This document shows positions 20,645 through 33,358 of a stretch of 64,000 nt of DNA, piece by piece; within the stretch, counting starts at the first letter, position 1, and every line of letters begins with the position of its first letter. Origin of the DNA: Hemerocallis citrina. Taxonomy: Eukaryota > Streptophyta > Magnoliopsida > Asparagales > Asphodelaceae. The notes beneath the pieces are model-generated. The model was not told where the DNA came from, did no database searches, and saw only the letters and a program-made list of their open reading frames with translations. The position numbers were made by a program, and so were the translations under genes. The DNA lies in NCBI GenBank assembly GCA_017893485.1, contig JACEHZ010000596.1:248001-312000 (forward strand). Direction: 5' to 3'.

Positions 20645-23098
20645 CTTCACTCCCCCACCCCAAACCTCATTATTCACTTTTACTTTCTCTTTCAAGTTTT
20701 TACTTTTCACCATCGAAGTTTTTAGCTCCTGGGTGGTGTTGCTAGCTGTCGCGGCAAGGCGTTTCTTTGCTCTGGGGAACTTTTCCGACCGTAACAGTCA
20801 CTTCAAGGTCAGTCTCTCTCCTTTCTCTTTAGAAAAAAAATGGTTAAGATTACTTCTTCGGATGAGACCCCCGCCTCGGACCAAGTCGTTAGCCGAGCGG
20901 GTAAAGGAAAGGAGGTGGTAGAGCCGACGAGCAGACCGTTGTTCGGCCGAGCAAGAGTGGTGAGGTCGCCGAGCCACCCCAGGAGGTTGTGGCGAAGTCC
21001 CAGAAGGGTAAAGGAGTGGTCACGATCATTGAGCAGCCGAAGACGGCAGGGGAGTTCGGTCGGCAGCCTATCGTTCTGTCGAGCGTGAGGGGTGTTCGGA
21101 GCTACTCCGAAGAGATGCTGGAGAAGGTGACCCAGGGCACTGCCAATTCGGTAGAGGAGAACGAGCCGAGAGAGTTGTCCGAGGTGGACCAGATCATTTC
21201 GTCTCTTACGGAGGCTGATCTGCATCGGATCCGGACCGGATTCCAGATCCCTGCCGAGTACGGGCTACTTCTCCCTGGACCGGGATTCCGAGCCTGCACG
21301 TCGTCTTCGGCTGACGCGTGCATTTTTCCCCTCGACTCCTTGGCCGCCGGGCTTCGTTTTCCGCTTCATCCATTCATCGTCGAGGTTCTTAATTGGTATG
21401 GTTTGTGCCCTGCCCAGTTGATGCCGAACACTTGGAGGCATGTCTTGGCGTTTGTTCTTCAGTGTCAAGAGATCGGCGCCGAGCCAAGCATGTTTCTCCT
21501 TCGGAGCCTCTACCGCCCTTGCCAACCGAACAGGAACGAGCAGAGGTTCTACCTTTCGCCGCGGACAGGCGTGAAGTTGATCGAGAACCCGGACTCGATC
21601 AAGCATTGGAAGGAGAAGTATTTCATTGTCCGAGCTCCCGTACCCTGGGCAATTCCGATAGCTTGGTCGAGGGAAGGCCTGCCCAAGCGAGCGAAGAAGG
21701 AGCCGGTGCTGAGTGACGAGGAGACGGAAGTCCTCAAGAAACTCCTCGGCCTGCCGATGCTAAGTTGGAAAGGCATTACCGAGGAGGCTTTGTTCCGAGG
21801 GGGTCTCAGTCCGATCGACCCCAGTACGCTTCTGGTATTTTTACTTTTCGCTTGAAGTTCATGAAAATTTTTCTTAGTTTTTTCACTCGGTTTGTGCAGA
21901 GTCTTCTAAGATGGACTATAGGGCGTTGATGGCGAAGGCCAAGGTGGCTAGGGAGCAGGAGACGAGAAAGAAGAGACCCTTGACAGGGCCTCAGGGCGGC
22001 CGAGCGCCGAAGATACCTTCGGTCCCGAAGACCGCCGACCTGCAGGGGGTCGTTGTTCCGGATGCCGATCCCGAGCAGGAGAAGGTCGCTGCCTCTGATC
22101 CTCCTGTCTCGGATGCACCGATTCCAATGGCGAAGGAAGATGCTCCTGGCTCGTCGAGCGGAGCGTTCAACGTGAGCAAGGTGTTGTCCCTCCAAGTTCC
22201 GCCCCTCACTGCCGAAGCGGAGAAGATTCTGACCGAGGGGCACAAACAGATCTTTGTCCCCGACTGGCAAGTAATGAAATTCGACGGTTTTTTGGGCGAC
22301 GGCAACATTTGTATGCAGGCGGTGAAGCACCTGCCGACCCCAAAGGACCGAACGGCCCTTAAGTCCGGGGAGGTCGGGGATGCCACAATGCAGATTGCTC
22401 GGAACACGATGTCGGTGAGTGGACCGAACACTTTCTTCTTGAAGCATTTGTCCAAAATTTTCTAAGTTTCTAGGTTTGGACCCTAACGGTTTGTTCTCTT
22501 TTCAGACTCTCTGCCACTTCAACTTCTTGCTCGAAGAGTTCGCGAGCAAAAAACAAGAGCTGACGGCGCAGTACGACCGGGAGAGGTCGGAGCGTGCAAA
22601 AGTTGCTCGATGCTCGATGCTGAGCAACTCCTCTCGGCAAAACATGGTGCCGCGGTGGCCAGGTTGGAGGCGCAGCTGGCCGAAGCCCTTCAGCGGTCGA
22701 AGGACGAGGCAGCCAAGCTCGAGGCCTCGAAGAAGGAGAATGTCGAGCTTAAGGAGGAACTGGCCAAGGCTCGATCAGAGGCGGAGAAAGCTCGGAAGAA
22801 GACCGAGATGATCATGGCCAAGCACCGGTCGAAGGTGGCGAAGGCGAAGAGGGCTGTCCAGGACGAGGCCGAGCAGCACATGTTTAAGAACATGGAGGAC
22901 GCGTACGGCCGAGCCCTGCTTCATATCGCCGCTCGGAACCCGGGGTTCGACACGTCCTCCTACCATTTCTACGACCCCGTGGAGGGGAAGGAGGAGCTTC
23001 CCCCGGCGATGCTCAGCCCCGAGGGACAGGCCGACGGTGTCGAAGGCCCGGGCGAGACTGAGGCCGAGGGTGAGGGGGAGGACGACTCTGAGGAGGAG

Positions 23099-25746
23099 TG
23101 TAGCGCCCCAAATTTCTAATATGAGAGCTTAGAAAATAAGTGGCGAAATCCCAGCAATCCACTTCAATACAACAATAAACACCAACAACACCACTAAAAT
23201 TTTCTTTCTCTTATTACAACAAATTTTTCAATTACAGCGGAAGTCTAATCAACTCAACACAAATTAATATTTTATTTACAACTCAATAATGGTCTCAAAT
23301 ATCCTTTACAGTTTTACACCAACCACTAAATAATCCAATTATCTCAAACTGCCCACTCAAGCATCCAACCTCCAATCTAAGCAATAACCTGCAACATGTG
23401 AGGCTAGAGTTGAACCCTAACCCCAAAACTAAGGGGTCAGCCATAAATGGTGTGAGTGGTGACAAATCAACAAATAGCATAAATGAACTTAAAACATAAT
23501 AACCAACAAATAATAATCAAACACTGAAGTCTGAAGTACGACAAAAGAATAATGGGTGATACCAAAACCAAAAGCCAAGTGTGTAAAAACAGGAAATCCA
23601 AATGCATAAAAGTGATTCAAGAAAACATCATGACTACATGCTGACAACGATGACTACTAAGAGATGAAGATAAACTATGATAATTTACCCATGCTTGATC
23701 ATTCCGGAGATTGATCCCACATCACAGGTATTTTCCCTGGATAATTCAGGAGATCATCCCACATCTAAACATAAATTCCTTATCACAATAATATCCCAAA
23801 AGCGTCGCCTCGACTCCGATCATTCCGTAGTTCAATCCCACATCACAAGATAATTACTTGGATAATTCAGGAGAAATACCTCGCATCACAGGTTAACTGC
23901 CTGGATAATTCCGGAGATAAATCACACATCACAAGTTAACTACTTGGATAATTCAGGAGATTAAATCCTACATCAAAAGCCATACTGAGGTGCATAACTC
24001 AAGTTCCCATTCGTCATGACACTACTAATGCCTGTCCTTATTAGTTTGGGTTACTGAACAAATCTCCTAGAGTAGTGTACCCTACCGGACTAAAAATCTG
24101 AATAACTGAAAATTTGCCTCGATGGGCCTCAACAAATAACTGAACAAATATCTCAACACCGGTATACTAGGGTCACCTACCTCTAGAGACTCAAAAACAA
24201 ATATCTGAACAAATTCCACTTAACAAGTGGCTCAACAAAATATCTCAAAATCATGTTCTTAACTGAACATCTCAAAAACAAATACTTAACTGAACATCTT
24301 AAAATCAAACACTAAACAAAATATCTCACAATCAAATACAAAGATCCTTCAGGACCAGTCGACTGCACATCAGATCAGTCGACTGTCCAGAGGACATAAT
24401 CCAACATTTCTCAAAAATAAACTAAGGAAAGATCAGTCGACTGTCTCGACAGGACTGAACAAATTACAAACAGAAGACCAGTCGACTGACCTCAGTCTAG
24501 GTCGACTGTCCCGAACAAAACTCAAAGACTAAAAATACACAGTAGGCTCGTACCAATCGACTGCTTCGCAGTCCAGTCGACTGTCGGCTACAGACTTACA
24601 AAAGTATAGGTCTGAACACAAATCAAACGGGAGTATTCTAAAGATTCATCGATCATAAATTTAATTTATATCCAGGCAAATAAACAATTCTCAATAATCT
24701 CCATCATGGTTACATTACTCAATCAATCAATTTCTCCAATCTCATATTCTCATGATCTCAATTCTTAAATTCTCCCATTAGGGTTTTTCTTAACAAAATG
24801 TCTTCCATAACTTAATCCAAATCTGATTTACAACCATAAGGTCCAGGTGTTTACCATCTAATCACAACAAAATCAATTCTTAATATGTCTCCCAACAATA
24901 CGATCTCATAGATCAACATTTCCTCAACAAATCTTAATATTTTCTCCTACATGGTTCAAATATCAACAAGAGTTCTCATCCTCCACAACAAATAAAAGAT
25001 CCATACCATATATTCAATGGGACTAACAAAATAATGGCATAATGATCACAAACAAGCATAACAAGATCTTACGTCATTCATCAATCAAGACAAACAAAAC
25101 AAGCAAAGCAAAACAAAACAACAAAACAAACCACTCACCTTTGATTTGATGAAAATCCGCCAAAAGCTTTCTCCTTGCTAGATCCAAGAATCCTCCTTTG
25201 TTCTTCAAAATCCAAAATTCTGTGAGTTCTCAATGACGGCTGGGGGAAAAAGGATTTCCCTTATATATGCCGGATAGAATATTAGGGTTATATTCCCTCT
25301 TTACAAAATAATCCTTTCCAAAAGTACATCTCACATATATAATCTTTTTCTTGAAAATTAAACCAAATATCATTTAAATTAGGATCTAATAGAAAAATAT
25401 ATTTTTAAACCTCAACAAGTGCTGATCGGAATGTCCAGCAAATACATTTTGCACTCTAACCCTCAAAATGTCACTTTTGCAAATAAGTCCTTTTTTTCTC
25501 AAAAATTGCAAATAGTACTAATTAATTTCAGAAAAATATGGAAAAATACGAAATAATCTTCAAATAATAAATAATGATTTTTCATAAAGAAAACTTAATT
25601 TTTCAAACTTCTGAAAAGTCATTTGCACGTGTTTTGCACGTGTACAAAAGATAAATTTCTTAGAAAATATTTATTTAAATCCTCAAAAATTATTTAAATT
25701 CATTTTCAAATAATTAAAATAATATTTGAAAATACGGGGTTCTACA
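23099..25746 (-). repeat. Tekay 3' LTR
   Basis: This 2648-bp LTR, in minus sense, starts TGTAGAACCCCG and ends GGGGCGCTACA. On the plus strand it carries a cluster of CAGTCGACTG palindromes at about 24355-24600. A TATA-like CATATATAAGGG (minus) lies near 25258-25269. Confidence 0.95.
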
Positions 25747-25761
25747 TCACTCCCTCCTTAG
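25747..25761 (-). other. Tekay polypurine tract
   Basis: AGGAGGGAGTGA on the minus strand directly precedes the 3' LTR. Confidence 0.8.
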
Positions 25762-25950
25762 AAGAGTTCTGTCCTCAGAACTACTACTAATGAGTTCAAA
25801 ACACATACCAACAAAAGGAAACAATACTTCATAAATAGATCATAATCCAAATAATTTCATGTAAGATCACAATCAAATAAAAGATTATATCATGTATCAA
25901 TCAATGGTTCAATCATTCAAAGAATTTCAATCACATACAAGAAAATACAT

Positions 25951-28900
25951 TCATACAAACAATCCAGGAAAATCCTTCTGCATGCGATCCTCTGGCTCCC
26001 AAGTAGCCTCCTCGAACTGTTGATTCCTCCACAATACCTTGACCATAGGTATCACCTTACTTCTAAGGACTTTCTCCCTACGATCAACGATCTCAACAGG
26101 TTGTTCCTTGTAACTCAGGTTCACTTGTAGATCTTCAGGAACTTCTACCAACTGATGATTTTGATCGGCCACATACTTCCTTAATAGCGACACATGAAAC
26201 ACATCATGTACTTGCGCTAACTCCTCAGGAAGTTTTAATCTGTATGCTGTCTTGCCAATCCTCTCCATGATCTTGTACGGACCAATATACCTCGGCGCCA
26301 ACTTGCCTCCCTTACCAAATCTGATCACTCCTTTGGTCGGAGAAACCTTGAGAAAAACTGCATCCCCAACCTCAAATTCCAAATCTCTTCGTCGAGTGTC
26401 AGCATAACTCTTCTGCTGACTCTGAGCTTCAACTAACCTCTTGCGAATCAGCTCAATCTGCTCTGACGTCTGCTGCACGATCTCAGGGCCATACATCTGC
26501 CTCTCGCCAACCTTATACCAACAAACAGGTGTCCTGCACCTCCGCCCGTACAAAGCCTCATACGGTGCCATCCCAATACTTGCATGGTAACTGTTGTTAT
26601 AAGCAAACTCAACCAATGCCAAGTATCTCTCCCAACTACCACCAAAGTCCATAACACAAGCTCTCAACATATCTTCCAGCACTCGATTCACCCTCTCCGT
26701 CTGACCATCTGTCTGCGGATGAAATGCTGTACTGAAATCAGTCCTGGTGCCCAAAGCTGCTTGTAGGCTCTTCCAAAACCTCGAAGTAAACCTTGCATCT
26801 CTGTCAGACACAATCGAAACAGGAACTCCATGAAGTCTCACAATCTCTCCAATGTATAACTCAGCTAATTTCTCCATCGACCAAGTAATCTTCATGGCTA
26901 GAAAATGTGCCGACTTAGTCAATCGGTCCACAACAACCCAAATCGAGTCATTGCCCTTCGAACTCCTCGGCAAACCCGTAATAAAGTCCATGCTGATATT
27001 CTCCCACTTCCACTCCGGAATGGGTAATGGCTTTAACAAACTTCCAGGTCTCTGATTCTCTGCCTTGATCTGCTGACAAGTCAGACACCTTGCCACAAAA
27101 TCTGCTACATCTCGCTTCATGCCAGACCACCAAAAGTGGGGTTTGATATCCCTGTACATCTTCGTACCTCCTGGATGAACTGACAACAATGTGCTGTATG
27201 CCTCCTGCAAGATACTCTCTCTCAACTCTGCATTATCTGGAACACACAACCTCTCACCCAACCAAAGAACTCCATCTTGGACACGAAATTCTGATAACTT
27301 GCCTTCTGAAACCTGCTGCAACATCTTCTGGATCTCTGAATCTGTTTTCTGACCTTCCACAATCTTCTCTCTCAAAGACGGCTGCAGCCTCAACTGAGCC
27401 AAAGATGCTCCTAAACCTCGCAGTACCACCTCGATACCTGCCTGATCGATCTCTGCTGCTAACTCTCTTCGAGTAGTGATCAACCTTGACAAACTACTCT
27501 TCCTGCTAAGTCCATCAGCCACTACATTCGCCTTGCCCGGATGATACTTGATCTCAGGACGAATGTCTTCCAATACCTCCAACCATCTTCTCTGACGAAG
27601 ATTCAAATCCCTCTGTTGATAGATATACTTCAGGCTCTTGTGGTCAGTGTACATATTGACCTTCTCACCATAAACATAATGCCTCCACAGCTTCAAGGCA
27701 TAAATGATAGCTGCTAGCTCCAAATCATGCGTCGGATAATTCTTCTCATGCGGACGCAACTGCCTCGAACCATAAGCAATGACCTTGCCTTCCTGCATCA
27801 AGACACATCCCAAACCTCTGAGAGATGCATCATTGTAGATGTCATAATCCTTCCCTGCTTGCGGCAATGTTAATATAGGTGCGGTAGTCAACCTTTCCTT
27901 TAACTCAAGGAAACTCTCCTCGCACTTATCTGTCCACACAAATGCCACACTCTTCCGGGTCAAACCTGTCAATGGAACTGCAATCTGAGAATACCCCTGA
28001 ATAAACCTCCTGTAGTAACCAGCTAATCCCAAGAAGCTTCTCACTTCCTTCACTGACGTCGGCCTGGGCCAATCCTTCACTGCTTCCACTTTCTGAGGAT
28101 CAGTAGCCACTTCCTCCTTAGAAAGAATATGGCCAAGAAAAGCTACCTCAGACTTCCAGAATTCACACTTCGACAATTTGGCATACAAGTTGTGCTCCTG
28201 CAATGTCTGTAATACCGCTGTCAAGTGCTTAGAATGATCCTCCTCCGACTTCGAATACACCAAGATATCATCGATGAAGACCACCACGAAGGAATCAATG
28301 AATGGCCTCAACACCCAATTCATCATATCCATGAAAACCGCTGGCGCATTCGTCAACCCGAATGGCATCACCAAAAACTCATACAGCCCATGACGAGTCC
28401 TGAACGCTATCTTACTCACATCTTCCTCCTTGACTCGCACCTGATGATATCCTGACCTTAAGTCGATCTTCGAAAATACCGCTGCTCCTCGAAGTCTGTC
28501 GAACAAATCATCTATCCGCGGCAGTGGGTACTTGTTCTGAATAGTCACCCTATTCAACTCCCTGTAGTCAATGCACATCCTCATCGACCCATCCTTCTTC
28601 TTGACCAACAACACTGGCGCTCCCCACGGAGATGAACTCGGTCTGATAAACCCTTTGCTCAAAAGCTCTTCAATCTGCTTCTTCACTTCATCCTGCTCTA
28701 CAGGTGCCATCCTGTACGGAGCCTTGGAAATCGACGCACTCACCGGCTGAACATTGATGCAAAACTCCACATCTCTCTGCGGCGGTAATCCTGGAAAATC
28801 ATCCAAGAACACCTGAGGGAACTTTCGAACCACCGGAATGCCCTTGACTTCATCTGCAATAGACTTCTTAGATACCATTGCAGCCACCTGCGGGATCTTC

Positions 28901-29289
28901 TTCTTCCCTTGGAAAGTTACTGCAGGTCCACCTGGTGCTTTCACCAACACTTCCTTCTGCTTGCAGTCAATTGTGGCATCATAAATAGCCATCCAATCGA
29001 TGCCTACAATGACATCCACTCCCAACACTTGTAGCTCGATCAAGTCGATGCCGAACATCCTTCCACCAATCTCGATATCACAGCCCTCGTAATATCGATC
29101 CGCTACTAGCTCTTCACCTGACGGCGTTGCCACTGACAAAACCCTGCCTGGAAATAACTTAGGTTCCAAACCTAAGATCTTTGCAAAACTTGGCGATACA
29201 AATGTATGCGATGAACCAGTGTCAAACAAAACCTTTGCTTTTATTCCATTTATTAAAACAACTCCTGTTACAATAAGAATGATACTCAA
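25951..29289 (-). CDS. Tekay pol: protease, reverse transcriptase, RNase H, integrase, chromodomain
   Basis: This is an open frame of 1112 codons. The protease DTGSS is at 23-27. Reverse transcriptase runs from about 190 to 350, with the catalytic IDD at 339-341. RNase H follows at about 465-590 (YNDAS start). The integrase zinc finger (HPGGT...CLTCQQ) is near 690-735. The DDE core has [17 protein letters not shown] and TERVNR. The chromodomain-like C-terminus ([16 protein letters not shown]) is at about 1080-1100. No break is seen. The first codon is an artefact of the open frame: the natural protein is expected to be continuous with Gag, and the first 8 or so codons belong to a candidate intron (29265-29366). 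Confidence 0.95.
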   Translation of the reverse strand: MSIILIVTGVVLINGIKAKVLFDTGSSHTFVSPSFAKILGLEPKLFPGRVLSVATPSGEELVADRYYEGCDIEIGGRMFGIDLIELQVLGVDVIVGIDWMAIYDATIDCKQKEVLVKAPGGPAVTFQGKKKIPQVAAMVSKKSIADEVKGIPVVRKFPQVFLDDFPGLPPQRDVEFCINVQPVSASISKAPYRMAPVEQDEVKKQIEELLSKGFIRPSSSPWGAPVLLVKKKDGSMRMCIDYRELNRVTIQNKYPLPRIDDLFDRLRGAAVFSKIDLRSGYHQVRVKEEDVSKIAFRTRHGLYEFLVMPFGLTNAPAVFMDMMNWVLRPFIDSFVVVFIDDILVYSKSEEDHSKHLTAVLQTLQEHNLYAKLSKCEFWKSEVAFLGHILSKEEVATDPQKVEAVKDWPRPTSVKEVRSFLGLAGYYRRFIQGYSQIAVPLTGLTRKSVAFVWTDKCEESFLELKERLTTAPILTLPQAGKDYDIYNDASLRGLGCVLMQEGKVIAYGSRQLRPHEKNYPTHDLELAAIIYALKLWRHYVYGEKVNMYTDHKSLKYIYQQRDLNLRQRRWLEVLEDIRPEIKYHPGKANVVADGLSRKSSLSRLITTRRELAAEIDQAGIEVVLRGLGASLAQLRLQPSLREKIVEGQKTDSEIQKMLQQVSEGKLSEFRVQDGVLWLGERLCVPDNAELRESILQEAYSTLLSVHPGGTKMYRDIKPHFWWSGMKRDVADFVARCLTCQQIKAENQRPGSLLKPLPIPEWKWENISMDFITGLPRSSKGNDSIWVVVDRLTKSAHFLAMKITWSMEKLAELYIGEIVRLHGVPVSIVSDRDARFTSRFWKSLQAALGTRTDFSTAFHPQTDGQTERVNRVLEDMLRACVMDFGGSWERYLALVEFAYNNSYHASIGMAPYEALYGRRCRTPVCWYKVGERQMYGPEIVQQTSEQIELIRKRLVEAQSQQKSYADTRRRDLEFEVGDAVFLKVSPTKGVIRFGKGGKLAPRYIGPYKIMERIGKTAYRLKLPEELAQVHDVFHVSLLRKYVADQNHQLVEVPEDLQVNLSYKEQPVEIVDRREKVLRSKVIPMVKVLWRNQQFEEATWEPEDRMQKDFPGLFV

Positions 29290-29366
29290 TCTTAAATTAT
29301 TCTGAAATAAAAGCTTTTATTCATTACACTGATTCAAAAATGAAAGAAATCAAAATTCCTGCATAC
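29265..29366 (-). other. Candidate spliceosomal intron between Tekay gag and pol
   Basis: This is 102 bp, read on the minus strand from GTATGC (29366) to TAACAG (29265). It is much richer in T and A than gag or pol and carries stop codons in all three sense frames. With it in place, gag ends at TGA after 363 codons. Removing it joins the gag Gly codon (phase 1) to the pol frame just before [10 protein letters not shown], which is where related elements run directly from Gag into protease. Splicing is inferred from sequence only. Confidence 0.6.
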
Positions 29367-30441
29367 CCTGTATTACATCTTCCGAGTTCCTCGCATCCTC
29401 CTCGGTCAATGCAAATACTCGCCCTTGCCTCTTCGGGACTTTGCTTCCACCCGAACCATCTTTCTTCAGTTGTGGACAATGGGGCTTTGAGTGTCCAGTC
29501 TGCCCACACTGAGAACAAACATGCTCTGCCAACTTCGGACATGCTGACCTATAATGTCCTACTTCCTTGCAGTAGTAGCAGGTCACTCCCTGAGCTCCAG
29601 GTGCCTTCTGCACCGGTCCACTGAACTTCGCCTGCTTCGCGGGGAATCCCTTCCCACTCTGGCCTGATGCTGGCCTCTTGTTCCGGTTCCATGTATCCTG
29701 CTTCTTCTGAAACAAGTCCATATCCTCTTTAGTCATTGCTGCCCTCCTGACCAGCTTGTCAAATCTTCTAATGCCCAATGGAACCATCCTTGACCGCAAG
29801 TTTGGCCTCAAGCCCTGCTCAAACTTTTTGGCCTTCTTTGCTTCGTCTATGACCAACTCTGGTGCATACCTCGAAAGTTGAGCAAACTTCGTCTCATACT
29901 CCCGAACAGTCATGCTCCCCTGCTGAAGGTTCATGAACTCGGTCGCCTTCTTCTCTTGAACATCCAGAGGAAAGAAGCGATCTCTGAACTCCTCCAGAAA
30001 AGCTTCCCATGTCAAAGGCTGATCTCCCAGAGTCCTCTTCAGTGACTCCCACCAGACACCAGCGTCTTTCTCAAGCTGCATAGAAGCCAACTTCACCTTA
30101 CTGGCTGCTGGAGTCTCCGATACTTCGAAGATCGTCTCCATTTTCCGAATCCAATCGTCTGCTGCTATTGGATCAGCTTGCCCCTCAAAGACTGGCGGCC
30201 TCATCCTCTTAAAGGATTTAATCTGCTTGATGGGGTCGGCATTCACCAATCCATGCCCAGCTCCATGATTTGGCGGCGGGTTCTGCTGCTGGGCTTGCTG
30301 CTGCGCCACATTGAGTGCCATCAGCGTATTCAACGTCTGATATACTTTGGCAAACTCAGCTTCTAGGTCAATTCCCGTTCCTCGAGAACTACCTGATCCA
30401 TCCTCATTGTTGCCACCATTTCTACCTCTGGGTGCAACCAT
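29350..30441 (-). CDS. Tekay gag, 363 codons
   Basis: The ATG at 30441 is 246 nt from the 5' LTR. The retrotransposon Gag domain is at about 90-235 (WWESLKRTLG, FLEEFRDRFFP). Two CCHC zinc knuckles are at 288-301 (CYYCKEVGHYRSAC) and 309-322 (CSQCGQTGHSKPHC). The stop codon is inside the candidate intron, so unspliced RNA would give Gag alone and spliced RNA Gag-Pol. Confidence 0.93.
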   Translation of the reverse strand: MVAPRGRNGGNNEDGSGSSRGTGIDLEAEFAKVYQTLNTLMALNVAQQQAQQQNPPPNHGAGHGLVNADPIKQIKSFKRMRPPVFEGQADPIAADDWIRKMETIFEVSETPAASKVKLASMQLEKDAGVWWESLKRTLGDQPLTWEAFLEEFRDRFFPLDVQEKKATEFMNLQQGSMTVREYETKFAQLSRYAPELVIDEAKKAKKFEQGLRPNLRSRMVPLGIRRFDKLVRRAAMTKEDMDLFQKKQDTWNRNKRPASGQSGKGFPAKQAKFSGPVQKAPGAQGVTCYYCKEVGHYRSACPKLAEHVCSQCGQTGHSKPHCPQLKKDGSGGSKVPKRQGRVFALTEEDARNSEDVIQGMQEF

Positions 30442-30670
30442 CGTGATTACTGCAAAACGAGGGTAAAGTTAGAGCACACATACAATTCAAACTCAAATCA
30501 TTACCCTATGGCGAAGCCATAACCCTACCCCAAAACATAATTTCAAACCAAACATCATAATTTAATTCTATGTGATACTCACGCTCTGATGTCCACACCT
30601 AGGTACTCACTCTCTAGTGTCCACACCTAGGTTGGTTGTCATACTAAGTCTATTATTACATTGAAGCGGT

Positions 30671-30682
30671 GCTCTGATACCA
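30671..30682 (-). other. Tekay primer binding site (initiator tRNA-Met)
   Basis: TGGTATCAGAGC on the minus strand begins five bases from the 5' LTR end and is complementary to the 3' end of the plant initiator tRNA-Met. Confidence 0.95.
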
Positions 30683-30687
30683 ATCTC

Positions 30688-33353
30688 TGTAGCGCCCCAA
30701 ATTTCTAATATGAGAGCTTAGAAAATAAGTGGCGAAATCCCAGCAATCCACTTCAATACAACAATAAACACCAACAACACCACTAAAATTTTCTTTCTCT
30801 TATTACAACAAAATTTTCAATTACAGCGGAAGTCTAATCAACTCAACACAAATTAATATTTTATTTACAACTCAATAATGGTCTCAAATATCCTTTACAG
30901 TTTTACACCAACCACTAAATAATCCAATTATCTCAAACTGCCCACTCAAGCATCCAACCTCCAATCTAAGCAATAACCTGCAACATGTGAGGCTAGAGTT
31001 GAACCCTAACCCCAAAACTACGGGGTCAGCCATAAATGGTGTGAGTGGTGACAAATCAACAAATAGCATAAATGAACTTAAAACATAATAACCAACAAAT
31101 AATAATCAAACACTGAAGTCTGAAGTACGACAAAAGAATAATGGGTGATACCAAAACCAAAAGCCAAGTGTGTAAAAACAGGAAATCCGAATGCATAAAA
31201 GTGATTCAAGAAAACATCATGACTACATGCTGACAACGATGACTACTAAGAGATGAAGATAAACTATGATAATTTACCCATGCTTGATCATTCCAGAGAT
31301 TGATCCCACATCACAGGTATTTTCCCTGGATAATTCAGGAGATCATCCCACATCTAAACATAGATTCCTTATCACAATAATATCCCAAAAGCGTCGCCTC
31401 GACTCCGATCATTCCGTAGTTCAATCCCACATCACAAGATAATTACTTGGATAATTCAGAAGAAATACCTCGCATCACAGGTTAACTGCCTGGATAATTC
31501 CAGAGATAAATCACACATCACAAGTTAACTACTTGGATAATTCAGGAGATTAAATCCTACATCAAAAGCCATACTGAGGTGCATAACTCAAGTTCCCATT
31601 CGTCATGACACTACTAATGCCTGTCCTTATTAGTTTGGGTTACTGAACAAATCTCCTAGAGTAGTGTACCCTATCGGACTAAAAATCTGAATAACTGAAA
31701 ATTTGCCTCGATGGGCCTCAACAAATAACTGAACAAATATCTCAACACCGGTATACTAGGGTCACCTACCTCTAGAGACTCAAAAACAAATATCTGAACA
31801 AATTCCACTTAACAAGTGGCTCAACAAAATATCTCAAAATCATGTTCTTAACTGAACATCTCAAAAACAAATACTTAACTGAACATCTTAAAATCAAACA
31901 CTAAACAAAATATCTCACAATCAAATACAAAGATCCTTCAGGACCAGTCGACTGCACATCAGATCAGTCGACTGTCCAGAGGACATAATCCAACATTTCT
32001 CAAAAATAAACTAAGGAAAGATCAGTCGACTGTCTCGACAGGACTGAACAAATTACAAACAGAAGACCAGTCGACTGACCTCAGTCTAGGTCGACTGTCC
32101 CGAACAAAACTCAAAGACTAAAAATACACAGTAGGCTCGTACCAGTCGACTGCTTCGCAGTCCAGTCGACTGCTTCGCAGTCCAGTCGACTGTCGGCTAC
32201 AGACTTACAAAAGTATAGGTCTGAACACAAATCAAACGGGAGTATTCTAAAGATTCATCGATCATAAATTTAATTTATATCCAGGCAAATAAACAATTCT
32301 CAATAATCTCCATCATGGTTACATTACTCAATCAATCAATTTCTCCAATCTCATATTCTCATGATCTCAATTCTTAAATTCTCCCATTAGGGTTTTTCTT
32401 AACAAAATGTCCCATAACTTAATCCAAATCTGATTTACAACCATAAGGTCCAGGTGTTTACCATCTAATCACAACAAAATCAATTCTTAATATGTCTCCC
32501 AACAATACGATCTCATAGATCAACATTTTCTCAACAAATCTTAATATTTTCTCCTACATGGTTCAAATATCAACAAGAGTTCTCATCCTCCATAACAAAT
32601 AAAAGATCCATACCATACATTCAATGGGACTAACAAAATAATGGCATAATGATCACAAACAAGCATAACAAGATCTTACGTCATTCATCAATCAAGACAA
32701 ACAAAACAAGCAAAGCAAAACAAAACAACAAAACAAACCACTCACCTTTGATTTGATGAAAATCCGCCAAAAGCTTTCTCCTTGCTAGATCCAAGAATCC
32801 TCCTTTGTTCTTCAAAATCCAAAATTCTGTGAGTTCTCAATGACGGCTGGGAGAAAAAGGATTTTCCTTATATATGCCGGATAGAATATTAGGGTTATAT
32901 TCCCTCTTTACAAAATAATCCTTTCCAAAAGTACATCTCACATATATAATCTTTTTCTTGAAAATTAAACCAAATATCATTTAAATTAGGATCTAATAGA
33001 AAAATATATTTTTAAACCTCAACAAGTGCTGATCGGAATGTCCAGCAAATACATTTTGCACTCTAACCCTCAAAATGTCACTTTTGCAAATAAGTCCTTC
33101 TTTTCTCAAAAGTTGCAAATAGTACTAATTAATTTCAGAAAAATCTGGAAAAATACGAAATAATCTTCAAATAATAAATAATGATTTTTCATAAAGAAAA
33201 TTTAATTTTTCAAACTTCTGAAAAGTCATTTGCACGTGTTTTGCACGTGTACAAAAGATAAATTTCTTAGAAAATATTTATTTAAATCCTCAAAAATTAT
33301 TTAAATTCATTTTCAAATAATTAAAATAATATTTGAAAATACGGGGTTCTACA
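30688..33353 (-). repeat. Tekay 5' LTR
   Basis: This 2666-bp LTR is nearly identical to 23099-25746. It carries one extra 20-bp unit within the CAGTCGACTG cluster at about 32142-32190. Confidence 0.95.
32866..32879 (-). promoter_or_regulatory. TATA box in the Tekay 5' LTR
   Basis: CATATATAAGG on the minus strand is the best promoter candidate for the element. Transcription would run toward lower coordinates into gag. Confidence 0.5.
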
Positions 33354-33358
33354 AGGAG

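Larger units (their letters stand above)
23099..33353 (-). mobile_element. Ty3/gypsy chromovirus of Tekay (Del) type, apparently complete
   Basis: The element is 10,255 bp, with LTRs 23099-25746 and 30688-33353 and a perfect TSD AGGAG (23094-23098, 33354-33358). It has a Met-initiator primer site, a purine tract, and open gag and pol frames ending in a chromodomain-like segment. By eye the LTRs differ at about 20 positions (near 0.7 percent) plus one 20-bp duplication and a small indel, so insertion was recent. It inserted into the third exon of the antisense Tat gene without changing the reading frame around it. Confidence 0.95.

Noticed and set aside
29302..29366. Alternative 65-bp intron ending at TTTCAG between Tekay gag and pol
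   Set aside because: Joining at this acceptor gives an immediate TAA in the pol frame. The acceptor at 29265 keeps the frame and is preferred.
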